This document shows, in pieces, positions 1 to 9,774 of a stretch of DNA of 64,000 nt (the stretch's first letter is position 1; every line of letters begins with the position of its first letter). This stretch comes from Sphaerulina vaccinii (taxonomy: Eukaryota > Ascomycota > Dothideomycetes > Mycosphaerellales > Mycosphaerellaceae), in contig JAKUDP010000028.1 of assembly GCA_022570795.1 (NCBI GenBank), positions 248,001 through 312,000 of the forward strand. Reading direction: 5' to 3'. The translations under genes and the position numbers were made by a program. The notes below the pieces were generated by a model. That model had not been told where the DNA came from and made no database searches. It worked only from the letters and a program-made list of their open reading frames with translations.

Positions 1-1272
1 TTGTTCAGCTCCTCGAACTTGGCGCGAGTAAGAGTCTCAGAGAAATCGGCACCCTCGTGGAAGGCTTCGATTTCGATCTTGGTGCTCATTTGGCTGGAGA
101 GAGAACGCTTGGCCTTTTCGACCTCACGCTTCAGCTTACCCATGGTCTTTGCGTTCTTGGTGATGTCCGTGTCGTGCTTCTTGTTGTAGCTCTTGACGAA
201 GTAGTCAACGATACGCTGATCGAAATCCTCACCACCAAGGTGGGTATCTCCAGCAGTTGCCTGAACCTCGAAAACACCCTGGTCGACAGTCAAGACAGAC
301 ACATCAAAGGTACCTCCACCAAGATCGTAGACAATGATCTGTCGCTCCTTGTCGGTCTTGTCGAGGCCATAGGCGAGGGCGGCTGCGGTAGGTTCGTTGA
401 CAACACGGAGGACGTTGAGACCGGCGATTGTGCCTGCGTCCTTGGTGGCGGCACGCTGGGCGTCGTTGAAGTAGGCTGGGACAGTAACAACTGCGTTGGT
501 GACAGTCTCGCCGAGGTAGCTTTCAGCGACTTCCTTCATCTTGCCGAGAATCATGGATGAGATTTCCTCAGGAGTGAAAGTCTTCTCGTCACTGTAGTTC
601 AAGTCAGCCTTTGCACAGCACACTATACCATCCCATATCTGCTTACCCCTTGACATCGACCTTGACACGTGGTTGACCACCCTTGTTGATCACCTTGTAT
701 GGGAAGTGCTTCAAATCTTTCTGGACGTCCTTGTCGTCGAACTTACGTCCAATAAGACGCTTGATGTCGTATACTGTCCTGTGCGGGTTCGCTGCGAACT
801 GGTTCTTTGCTGCATCTCCAACAAGACGCTCATCATCGTTCCAAGCCACCCATGAAGGTGTAATTCGGTTACCTTGGTCGTTGACCAGAATTTCGACCTT
901 GCCACCCTTCATAATACCAACACATGAGTAGGTCGTTCCGAGATCGATACCAATGACTGGAGCAAGATCTGTTAGCCCATTTCCATATAGACTTCCACAT
1001 ACCATCTCATGACCAAATGGCCAGCTGGCAGATCCAGTCTTCGATGGAGCTTCGAGACTGGCAGCCACTTCTGGGTTGAGCTGAACTCAACATGATGACT
1101 TACCAGGACCCATTACTCCCGTATCCGTCTTCTCAGTATCTTGTGCGTGTGCTGAAGGAATCATGCCCATGAAGAGCATAGGTGCCAGAAGAATGGCACA
1201 GATGTAGAAAGCCGTCATCCACGGCGATACTGTTGCCCTCGCGGGTCTTGTGCTTCTCGAAAACCTCGCCAT
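1..1272 (-). CDS. kar2: ER-lumenal Hsp70 chaperone BiP (partial, 3' end beyond window)
   Basis: This is the ER Hsp70 that binds and folds translocated proteins and helps drive translocation. Exons read 1272-1104, 968-647 and 591-1, joined by GTAAGT..CAG and GTAAGC..CTACAG introns; the second has a CTGAC branch site. The protein starts MARFSRSTRPAR, has a hydrophobic signal segment at about residues 18-45 ending SAHA, then the ATPase-domain motifs IGIDLGTTYSCVG, TVPAYFND, GLNVLRVVNEPTAAA and DLGGGTFDVS. The signal sequence marks BiP rather than cytosolic or mitochondrial Hsp70. About 360 codons are present; the rest of the ATPase domain, the substrate domain and the HDEL-type tail lie outside the window. 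The third exon could instead start at 608, but that breaks the frame. Confidence 0.95.
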
Positions 1273-2386
1273 CTTGTCGTCAAAGAGGCTGGTGCAGTGT
1301 GTAGTGGGAGGTGGTATTGGGTTGTGCTCTCGCAGGAACAATGTCCTTGTCTCGTCGAGTCGAAGCTGCTGTTGTTACTTTGTCCCAACCTCCAAATGGG
1401 TGAGAGCAGTCGATGGTCGATCAAGGAGAAGAGGAAGGTGCAGAAGATTGCGGAAGAAGTCCAAGTTGCTGCAAAAGCGGCAATAAATGAATCAGGTCAA
1501 AAAGACACGTTCATGTTCTCATGCTTTGAGACCCTCAGACCCTCAATCGGAACATCTGTCATCTTGGCAGTGGCATGTGATTGGGCACGATGCTGCATAT
1601 GGATCCACAGCGTGTCCTTGTCCATCACTTTCCTTCTCCCTGGACTTCCGCCTCACGTTACACTTTATTGCACTCATACTGCGGCCTTTGGCGGCTGTGA
1701 CCTGTCCATAAGCACAAGTATCACCAGCTGTCAACACGTGGTCGCCACTGAAGTACTGAGTCACATATCTGGCCGGCGTGTGCTAGCGACTTCCAGAGAA
1801 GTCTGTCATTAGACTCGGCATGTCGATGGACCGAGGAGAATCGCAGCAAGAAGAGAACACATATCATCAAAAATCACGCACCACGATGTACAAGTATGGG
1901 CTTCACGGATTGGGACATGAGACAGGCTTGCAGCTCGGAAGTCTGCAGCTTACTGTAGTGTGCACTGTCTCTGATGTCTCGCACAACAAGACTTTGAACG
2001 TCAGTGAATCAGTAATGCAAAGATGCGATATCATCAGTTAGCAAGCGATACTAGGCTGGCGACGACGACAGGTACATGTTATGTCCGAAGCTCAAATGCC
2101 ATCAGGGACAGTCGATGTAAAGGATTCATGACCATGAGAGCGCGAGGAACCTCTTAGGATCAAGTGAGGATGGCAGAACTTTGGTAAAAATGCTAAGTGA
2201 GGAAATGCTTTCCCAGCGGCAGAATGGAAGACAGATTTCCTACCTGGAACATACGGTAGAATGGTATGGTTCCACGACCTAGCAGACATATTCAACTGAG
2301 TCGAACGAAGATGCTTTGATCGTCCATGACCTATCACCACCTCCTCGCACCACGCTCTTGCGTGACTGCGGCAGCTCGCAGCGAGC
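1273..2386. other. Intergenic, kar2 promoter side
   Basis: No supported gene. It holds the kar2 upstream region with the UPRE-like site and a CACGTG palindrome at 1735-1740, then the 3' flank of the F-box gene. Open frames on both strands here lack gene-like composition. Confidence 0.6.
1607..1616. promoter_or_regulatory. Candidate unfolded-protein-response element upstream of kar2
   Basis: The string ACAGCGTGTC lies about 335 bp upstream of the kar2 ATG. It equals the ten-base centre of the yeast KAR2 UPRE (core CAGCGTG), the Hac1 binding site. It is written on the plus strand while kar2 is on the minus strand; the core is a near-palindrome. Functional use here is inferred. Confidence 0.45.
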
Positions 2387-3535
2387 TCATTTGCTCAAGG
2401 GGATCATACTCCTGGTCGCATCACGCTTCCTCAATGACTGCGGCGGATCGCAGAACGAGATGATAGCCTTGAATACGACTTCCCTGTCGTCGCCTACTCT
2501 CAGCAAAGCCAACGCGGTCTGCGCGATGAATTCCAGGTTGATACCAGCGTCGCAGCTGATCTTAGCGCGAGGAGCGATATCCTGGGAGTCCTCTTTATTG
2601 CTTTCCTCGCCGTTGCGTGCAGGAGCAGTGGGCCATTGCGCTGATAAGTCGTCGCTGACCGCTGAGCCGGCCAAGAGCGCTGATAAGTCATCGCTGACCG
2701 CTGATTTCGTCAAGAATGCTTGAAGACCCAGTACTGGTGGTTGCGTCATGTGAAGTTCCTCGTACTTGACCTTTGAGCCTTGAGGTTTCCTTGCCGACGC
2801 AGCTGTTCCCGCAAAGCGAGTGCCTCCGGGGGTGATGCTCGAACTGGGCCGGGACGTGGACCGTGACAATGACTGAGACATGATGTCGAACGCCCGCCTC
2901 CTTCCATTCCAACGATCGAGATCTGAGCCAGAGGGGCAGAGTTCTCGAGCAGCACTGGCACTTATCTTAATCTCAATCCACTGGCCCATGTGCACAAGTT
3001 CGCCTCGTTGGATGCTCAAGCCAGGAATGTTAAGGTCGAGCAGCATGTAGTCTCCCGCTGGTCGCAGCCACTGAGGCCGCACAAACATAAGAATTCGCAG
3101 TTCTGGAGTGTCGGCGACAGTGCGTGCCCATGTCCTGTTGACTCGGCGCATGAACATGACATCTCTCGTATCCAGGAAGCCGAGCACGTTCGCTAGAAGT
3201 TCTGGGGTGCCGAAGACTTTCAGTGCGGCGCACGAAGAGGAAGTGCATGTGTGTTGCTGTATAGGTCTTGGCTCTGTCTCTGGCGCTGATGTGGGAAATG
3301 CACCTGGGATTGACCTGAGTAGATCTTGTGGCCGAGACGCCGGGAAGAGTGCTTCTGGACTTGTGGAAGGAGCATCCGATGCTATGGTGAGCTGTTCGAG
3401 CTGCTGAACGAAGCTCGAGTCGTTTTGGACTTCGTTGTTGTTGTTGCTGGCGGCGCCATCGTTTTGACCTGATGTCGCAACTGTAGATGATCCATCAATG
3501 CTCAAGTCTGCGATGTCTGCCGGAATGTCGTCCAT
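2387..3535 (-). CDS. F-box domain protein
   Basis: Intronless, 382 aa from the first ATG at 3535. An F-box lies at about residues 105-150: FGTPELLANVLGFL, then DVMFMRRVNRTWARTVADTP. F-box proteins recruit substrates to SCF ubiquitin ligases through Skp1; the substrate here is unknown. The N-terminal 100 residues are acidic and S/N-rich, and no LRR, WD40 or Kelch repeats follow. Residues about 277-299 carry two copies of SAVSDDLSA with a 13-residue period, encoded by a 39-nt tandem repeat. The layout (disordered N-terminus, F-box, SQWLRP-like stretch, mixed C-terminus) resembles expanded F-box families of Dothideomycetes, which is inference. Confidence 0.8.
   Translation of the reverse strand: MDDIPADIADLSIDGSSTVATSGQNDGAASNNNNEVQNDSSFVQQLEQLTIASDAPSTSPEALFPASRPQDLLRSIPGAFPTSAPETEPRPIQQHTCTSSSCAALKVFGTPELLANVLGFLDTRDVMFMRRVNRTWARTVADTPELRILMFVRPQWLRPAGDYMLLDLNIPGLSIQRGELVHMGQWIEIKISASAARELCPSGSDLDRWNGRRRAFDIMSQSLSRSTSRPSSSITPGGTRFAGTAASARKPQGSKVKYEELHMTQPPVLGLQAFLTKSAVSDDLSALLAGSAVSDDLSAQWPTAPARNGEESNKEDSQDIAPRAKISCDAGINLEFIAQTALALLRVGDDREVVFKAIISFCDPPQSLRKRDATRSMIPLSK
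2638..2704. repeat. 39-nt-period tandem duplication in the F-box gene
   Basis: A 28-base unit beginning gcgctgataagtc occurs at 2638-2665 and 2677-2704, differing at one base. The period is 39 nt, so the reading frame is kept and the protein gains one SAVSDDLSA copy. Seen directly. Confidence 0.9.
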
Positions 3536-4104
3536 GATGAGGCAGTCTGACAATGTTGCTCAAGTTTCAAGGTGTTGTCATTGCCTCAAAAGGTTGCGGC
3601 CACATAGAGTTGACACTAGCAAGCTCCGGCGGCCCGCCCTTCCGTCGCATCCCGGCTTTGTCTTGTGAAAGAGAAAGAGCTCTCCATCCTGAGCTTCAAC
3701 ACGACAAGAAATCACCAGCTCAGCTGCGTGCGTTCAGAATGAGAGTGTCGCACAGCGCTTGTCACGACGGCAATGTCGTGATGTATCACATACAGGACGG
3801 TAGGTCGCGTCGCGCAAATCACAAGGATGTCGTCGGTCTCCCAGCCACAGCAGCCTCTTCCCATTTCCCAGCCATCACAATACAGCAGAAGGTCAAAATA
3901 GACAACAAGACTCACAGTGCATTCCTCTCTCACACACTACACTCAAACAAGACCATTGTCTCTCACAGACTACCAAACTACATCTCAACGGTCTCCCATA
4001 CCATACATACAACGACACAAGACATTTCAAGACGAAAACCGTCACGCTTCAGAGCACAACAAAAGCACCTCACCACAACTACCGCACAACACAAGTCCAC
4101 CATC
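3536..4104. other. Divergent intergenic region
   Basis: Shared upstream region of the F-box gene (minus) and the 48-aa membrane-protein gene (plus). The last 200 bases are C/A-rich (many cac, aca), as is common in fungal 5' leaders. No gene supported. Confidence 0.55.
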
Positions 4105-4251
4105 ATGCAGGGCAACATCGTCATCGCTGTCATCATTATCGTGCTCTTCATCCTATTAGCACTGATCGGCTTCGGAATCTACTGGGCACAAACGAGTCTC
4201 GGCGGCGTTGGTGGGAGAGGAGGATCAACGACTAGTGGAGAAGATGTATGA
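4105..4251 (+). CDS. 48-aa single-pass membrane protein
   Basis: The ATG sits in a good context (caccatcATGc) after a C/A-rich leader. The product starts MQGNIVIAVI, has one strongly hydrophobic helix over residues about 4-27 (IAVIIIVLFILLALIGFGIY), then a short Gly/Ser tail SLGGVGGRGGSTTSGEDV. No family is recognised. The open frame extends upstream in phase to about 3553, but the region before 4105 looks like leader. Its helix could place it in any membrane; the tail has no targeting motif that I can see. Confidence 0.55.
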   Translation: MQGNIVIAVIIIVLFILLALIGFGIYWAQTSLGGVGGRGGSTTSGEDV

Positions 4252-4622
4252 TCGATAGCATCGTGACGAAAGGACGACGAGAGCAGAGACAAAGGCATTG
4301 TCACGATAGACACGAATGTACGGCAGGGCATAATAATGATAGAAAGCATAGCGAAGGCGTTTGGAAGAAAGCAAGCGAGCCAGGATGGCAGCTGCATGAG
4401 CTTATTGTATATTTGTATCGATCTAGATACCCTCTTGTTAAGGACGAGAGCAGAGTGCTCCAATGTATAGCGCTGATCGAACCAAACTAAGACTTGGATT
4501 AATCCACAACCATTTCCTTCCGCGCGAGACCAAAGCCGGCGAACGCGATAGCCTAATAGCGAAGTATCTCTGCTTGCTATGCCCTGTCAAATCTCCCCTG
4601 CCTTCGCCAATCGCATGGTGAG
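4252..4622. other. Convergent intergenic region
   Basis: 3' flanks of the 48-aa membrane-protein gene and the DUF985 gene. Nothing further seen. Confidence 0.55.
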
Positions 4623-5387
4623 TTACTCCTTTTTCAGCAACCACTCCAATGCCTTCGCCTCCTCCGCCGTAACCAAAGCCTCCAATCGCTGCTTCTTCAT
4701 GAAGTCATGATCAGAATAGACAAAGCCAGGCACCACGGTCTCACTGATCAGCAACCCGTCGCTCTTATCTGGGGCTCCATCTCCGTGATCTGGTAGAAGG
4801 AAACTGGCCTTGTACTTGCCACCTTCCACGATCCTAAAACGAAGAGTCAGCAAATATCTCTCAAAGCTCGCGGACTGAGACTCACCACTGCAACCTCTCT
4901 CCCTTCAACACATCCGGTCCAACAGTGAAGACTTCCACTCTTGCTTTCCCAGTCCAGAATTCTCCACCATCTCCATCATCAACTCCATACCCGCCAACTT
5001 CATCGGCGTGAATGATCACATAGATTCCACGTCCTCGATGGAGTGTATGAATCGTTCGAGCCATGTTTCGATGCCAGGCTCCCAGGGGTGAAGACGGAGT
5101 CAGGAGATAGTGGATCGTAGTGCTTGCGTTTCGTGACATCTCTGGGGTGGTCCATTGGTATGGATTTGGGATGAGGTGGGGGTCTCTGTCTGTTTCCTGA
5201 AAGTAGGTTAGATCTGTGGTGGGATCGGTCGGTTCAGGTTGTGGGTGCTTACGACGAAGAAGCCGCCTTCTGGGTGTTTGGTCATTCCTAGCTTCTCGAT
5301 GATGGCTTTGACATGAGCCGAGTCCTCCTGGGTGCCATAAGAGAACGGCTTGAGGTCATCTTTATTGGCTTCGAAGGAAGTTGCCAT
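4623..5387 (-). CDS. DUF985/cupin_5 family protein
   Basis: Three exons: 5387-5253, 5196-4886 and 4833-4623, giving 218 aa. The introns are GTAAGC..TTTCAG and GTGAGT..TTTTAG, and phases match. Family hallmarks are KHPEGGFF near residue 40, STTIHYLLTP, the His-containing LHRGRG, and the C-terminal VVPGFVYSDHDFM. The DUF985 fold is a small beta-barrel cupin; the family has no firmly established reaction that I can name, so substrate is left open. The final helix MKKQRLEALVTAEEA is typical of the family. It lies between a convergent small gene and serine-pathway PHGDH on the same strand, without evident functional link. Confidence 0.85.
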
Positions 5388-5732
5388 GATTGCGTCGAAA
5401 GAGTCGCGGGTATGTTGTGATGGTGAACGTTCGTACGATGTCACCGCTGTGTTTTCAGAGTCCACATTCAGTGATGTTGGCCAGAAGAAGGTGTAACAGC
5501 GAAGATGAGTAGGAGTATGCAGGTTGCTGACTGAACGTTGCACAACTGGCAGCTACGCCACGCACACCGGCAAGAGCAGCACAACAGAGAGCAAGAGCTA
5601 AGCTGAACAACTTTTGAGACATCAATTGCACCTGCAGAGTATCTCTAGCAACATGTCTACCTTATATAGTGTCTTGAAATCATCGTGTTGAACTTTTGCC
5701 TCTGTGCCTTTTCAAGGTCCTCCTAACCTTCC
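5388..5732. other. Intergenic, DUF985 promoter
   Basis: 5' flank of the DUF985 gene and 3' flank of the phosphoglycerate dehydrogenase gene, both on the minus strand. A tatata stretch is at about 5674. No gene supported. Confidence 0.5.
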
Positions 5733-7602
5733 TCAATCCAACGCCACAACGCCAACCTCAAACATGCCCTCCTCACTCAGGATATCCTTCTTAACAGCAT
5801 CATCGACCGCACGATCAACACCCAGAATCATCAATGCCTCGTTCTGCTGTCCATCAGGACTTGTTCTGCCATCACTGCCTGCACCAGATTCGATCGGAGC
5901 AACGCTCATAAACTTGATATTGACTCCAGCCTTACCGAGTGTGCCTCCAACTGTTCCGATCTTGCCAGGAGAGTCATAGTTCCTGCAGATGAGAAGTGTA
6001 CCTTGAGGTACGAATGACGTGCTAAAGCGTCCTAACCGAGAGATGAATGGAGTCTGACCTTGGACGAAACCAGATATGACTTGGTCTTCGATCTTCTTGA
6101 CGCGACCTGTAGCGGTAGAGGTACGTTCAACTTCAGGACGTGTCCTACTTGTTGATGGAGATCTTAGATCCCGACGGGCTCGGAGTGTAACTGAAGCAGA
6201 GTAGCCTTCTCCTTCGACTTTCTCTCTTGCTCGGTTCTCATTGACTGTGATACCACGTTCTTTGGCGACGAGTTCGGCGTTGACGATGTTGATGTTGGTG
6301 TTCTCGGCGCTGGTAATGGGTTGCAGAAGGCCTTTAATTAGAGCTGCAAAGAGAGGTTTGGTGGTGTTCGTGCTGGCTAGAGTGCCTGAGTATTCTAGGT
6401 CGAATGACTTCGAGGGGCTGAAGTGTTGAGTGTAGAGACTGCCCATCTTCTCGAGGAGAGCTACGAATGGAGCGAGAGTGCGGAACTCGTCTGCTAGGAT
6501 GATCGGAGCGTTGACGGCACTTCTTGGGAGCTGTCCTGCGAGGATCGAGATGCATTGTTCGCAAACGTCAATCGAGACGTTCTCTTGGGCTTCGACTGTG
6601 GAAGCACCCAAGTGCGGTGTTGCGACTACCTTGGAGTGATTGATGAGTTTCGAAGCTGTGTCGCCCTCTTTTGGAGGTTCAGAGGTGAATACATCTATAC
6701 CTGCTCCAGCAATGACTCCAGTCTCCAAAGCCTCGTACAAAGCTGCCTCATCAATGATGCCACCACGAGCTACGTTGAGCACTCTTGCTGTTTTCTTCAT
6801 CTTGGAAAGTTCTGGTAGACCTATCATGCCCTTGGTTGAGGCGATCATAGGAGTGTGTATCGTAAGGAAATCAGCCTGCTCCAGAAGTTCGTCCAGCGAG
6901 TCTACGAGTTCGACATTGGCAGCAGCGGCGGCCGTGACATTTGCATAAGGATCGTAGGCCAGGAGATTCATACCCAGTCCTCCAGCAGCACGAGCCACTG
7001 TCAAGCCAACTTTGCCAAGCCCGAGAACACCTAGTGTCTTGCCTTTCACTTCAATGCCGACCAGCTTACTACGCTCCCTGCGATTCGTTAGGACACAAGC
7101 GATGGACAGATCATCATGTCTCATTGTATGTCTTGGGATGGGTGCCCAAGAGAACTCACCACTTGCCAGACTTGATGCTGACAGAGGCAGCTCCAATGTT
7201 GCGGGCTACTGCCATCAACAGAGCAATGGTATGTTCTGCTGCTGCATTGATGTTCCCTTGTGGGCTGTTCACAACGATGATACCGAGCTTGGTAGCTGCA
7301 TCGAGATCGATGTTGTCCACACCGACTAAGAGCATGTTAGTGAATAGTCACAAGCATCTGCTATCATCCGTACCTCCTGCTCTGGCCACTACCCGTAGCT
7401 TCTTTCCAGCAGCAAGAAGAGATGCAGTGACCTTGGTTTCCGAACGAATGATGAGTGCATCATATTCTGGTATTATGGCTTCGAGCTCTTCTGGGCTTAG
7501 ACCTTTCTTTTCGTGGACCTCGAGAGAGGCCTGTAGGAGTTTGAGGCCATCTGGCGAGACCTTTTCAGGTATGAGGACCTTCTGCTTGTGTAACCCGTTC
7601 AT
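5733..7602 (-). CDS. D-3-phosphoglycerate dehydrogenase, long form with ACT domain
   Basis: First enzyme of serine synthesis: oxidises 3-phosphoglycerate to 3-phosphohydroxypyruvate with NAD+. Exons 7602-7374, 7325-7160 and 7077-5733 give 579 aa; ARAG|VGVDNID and GKW|ERSK are rejoined cleanly. Motifs: substrate-side ARAGVGVDNID, NAD-binding VLGLGKVGLTVARA, acidic AYDPY after the second strand, catalytic VLNVARGGIIDEAAL and ATPHLGAS with the active-site His. A long intervening domain follows, then a C-terminal ACT domain (TLLICRNYDSPGKIGTVG) that in this family can sense serine. It is longer than yeast Ser3/Ser33 and resembles the type I bacterial/plant/animal form. The start at 7602 is the first ATG in frame. 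Confidence 0.95.
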
Positions 7603-7961
7603 CTTGTGCTCTCGACGATGTGCTAGCAGGAAATCAAGAAATCGGCCTTCGAGAACCGAAGAGACCAAGAAGCTCGCTTTAAATGTCTGTCGACGGTGTG
7701 TTCCCAAGTTCGTAGTGGTGACAGATCATTGGCGAGCGATGCCGGCAACCATCAAAGTCGCCTCAAAACTCAAAAGTCCAGCCTCAAACACCGCATGAAG
7801 CTCTCACCACATCGTGACACTTCTCCCACACCCCGCTGGAGGCACATTTAACGTGCGCCACGCTTGCATTAGTTTCTCAGGGCAACAATTCCGTCCTTGC
7901 GCCCCAAAACCTCAGGCAAATGTAGGCAAATCCTCTGCCAGGTCCACGCCCGCAACATCAT
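7603..7961. other. Intergenic
   Basis: Upstream region of the phosphoglycerate dehydrogenase gene and 3' flank of the roadblock gene. The frame upstream of 7602 stays open for 105 nt but has no ATG. Nothing else seen. Confidence 0.5.
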
Positions 7962-8549
7962 TTAGAAGACAGTTGAGCCTTGGGGCATCTTGAATCCTGT
8001 CGTTTCGAAGTCACCGAGGACAACATCCGCCAACGCATCAAGCTTCTTTCGCTGGAGCTTGAGGACATTTGCAGCCACTTTGCTCACATTCTCGTCTGGC
8101 ACAGTGGTCGACGTGGCGTGAGAGCTTCCATTCTTCTGGTTTGGCAGTAATCGAGTCCCATCTGCACCCTCTGCTGTGATACTCTTCACGAACGCAGCTC
8201 GACGTGGAGGTACACCACCTTCCAAGACGAGCAGAAGCTGTGCCTGGATTTGTCGCATGATGATGTTTGAGGTTTCTGACTCGATTGTCAGGACATGCAA
8301 GGGGTTCTGCTCGACGTCTTCTCGAATTTCACCCTGAAATTCTGCTTCGTAGTCTCCTGGTGCATCCTGGTGTTGGTGTTCTTGCCAACAGATGGCGGCT
8401 ATCGCTGCTTGCTTGCGCAGATCGTTGATGTCTACAGGCTGAGAGTATGCCAGTAGGGTTCCATTTGGCGTCATAAGATACCATCGCTTGCAGAGCCTGT
8501 CATCACTGTTGCGCGACAGCAGTTCGTTGATGGCCCTGGAGTTGAGCAT
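7962..8549 (-). CDS. Roadblock/LC7 protein, LAMTOR2 (p14/Ego3)-like
   Basis: Intronless, 195 aa. The N-terminus MLNSRAINELLSR, then GTLLAYSQP and QAAIAAICWQ, matches the order of features in LAMTOR2 (MLRPKAL.., GSLLAYSG, AAIASNIW). The following HVLTIESETSNIIMRQIQAQ and LLLVLEG fit the central sheet and helix of the roadblock fold. LAMTOR2/Ego3 is part of the Ragulator/EGO complex that anchors Rag GTPases and TORC1 at the vacuole. The C-terminal 80 residues, including KVAANVLKLQRKKLDAL, extend beyond the animal protein (about 125 aa). The assignment rests on motif recall; another roadblock subfamily is possible. Confidence 0.65.
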   Translation of the reverse strand: MLNSRAINELLSRNSDDRLCKRWYLMTPNGTLLAYSQPVDINDLRKQAAIAAICWQEHQHQDAPGDYEAEFQGEIREDVEQNPLHVLTIESETSNIIMRQIQAQLLLVLEGGVPPRRAAFVKSITAEGADGTRLLPNQKNGSSHATSTTVPDENVSKVAANVLKLQRKKLDALADVVLGDFETTGFKMPQGSTVF

Positions 8550-9774
8550 GCTTGTAGAACGTAAGTTGTGTCAATGTATAGATGATAATTTTATTCCATT
8601 CTTTGCAAGACCAAGAGTAGATATGCTGGTGATAATGATCTGCTTTCTGCGCACTATATGCGACGAAGTCAATACCTCGATGTTTCGTGTCGCTGGTATC
8701 TTCAACTTTTATCTCCAAAATCAAGGAGCTCCCGAAGGGGCTAGACTTCCGGTTCTCGCCATCTGCCGCCGCCAACGACGTCAAGCAGCTCTATGGTATC
8801 GTGATAACAACGGCATGGCAAACTACACGTCTTCGAACGATGAGACAAGGACTGCACAGAGTTATGCATGAAATGTTCGGATGAAAGTGGCTACAGGTGA
8901 ATTCTTGTCCTCAGAACTTCCTACTAGAGAAGATCCGAACTCGCGCAATTTGGAAGTGGGATGCGACCAGAGGCACAGTAGCACAGTAGCCTAGGGCGCA
9001 GCATTATCAGAGGTGCCAGGCTATTGCTAGACACTCAACCTATGTGAATGCGAACAGGCAGGCTAGTGATGATCTTCTGAGGCTGTGGAGATGCCTTTGG
9101 TAGCGTTGATATCCCTGATTGCTCATATGCTCTATGGGCCAACAGTGAGCTCTCATGTGGTTAGACTGGTCTACAGTATGCAGAGGAATGTATGCACTTT
9201 CAAGTCGTCTAGCGAGCATAGCGTCCATGTAGGTGATGGAACAGTATGCCCAAATCTCGGCATGAACTGCCCTGGACCTGGATGGTTGTTCTGAGGATGT
9301 TCGAATGACACATGTGACAAGAAGCTAAAGTCGCGAGTTACCGATCCATCTCTCTCTCGACATCGGCGAGCTTCCATACACATCACATCAACCGCAGAAA
9401 ACTTCACGCCATCTTCGCTGCTGGACGGCGCCTTCTGTCTCCATTCACTGTTTGCCCACGACTCACCTCTCATCACGCACGTACGCTCACCGACACACGA
9501 CGCGCTTCCGATGGGACTCATGGATGGATATGAACGACACCGAAACTGACCCGTCAAACTCGATCACCAGGTACGATCGCTCTCAGCTGCGACCTGCCAG
9601 CGCTCCATTGTCATCAAAGCGGACTTCAACTCCGCCGATTCACTTGCACCGTGCTGCCTTCACAACCGCGCCGCAGGCAGAGCAAGAACGATACAAGTGA
9701 CAACTGGAGTCTGCAGATTGCAGCAACCCTCTTCTATCTTCCTCTCTCGCCCTTTGCATCGTCAGTCTGACTCT
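8550..9774. other. Intergenic, UFD4 upstream region
   Basis: 1.2 kb without a supported gene between the divergent roadblock and UFD4 genes. It contains a short direct repeat (gcacagta twice at about 8973-8988). The last 300 bases before 9775 are probably UFD4 leader; the frame is open from about 9697 but 9775 is its first ATG. Confidence 0.55.

Noticed and set aside
57..560. Open plus-strand frame of 167 codons
   Set aside because: Exact antisense of the kar2 third exon; arises from codon bias of the real gene.
592..608. Alternative start of kar2 exon 3 at 608
   Set aside because: Needs a phase that does not match exon 2; the acceptor at 592 restores VKGDEKTFTPEEI.
3536..3553. Six-codon extension of the F-box protein
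   Set aside because: Upstream codon is TTG, not ATG.
7603..7707. Mitochondrial-type N-terminal extension of phosphoglycerate dehydrogenase
   Set aside because: No ATG in the frame upstream of 7602.
9697..9774. N-terminal extension of UFD4
   Set aside because: The frame is open but begins with a GTG; 9775 is the first ATG.
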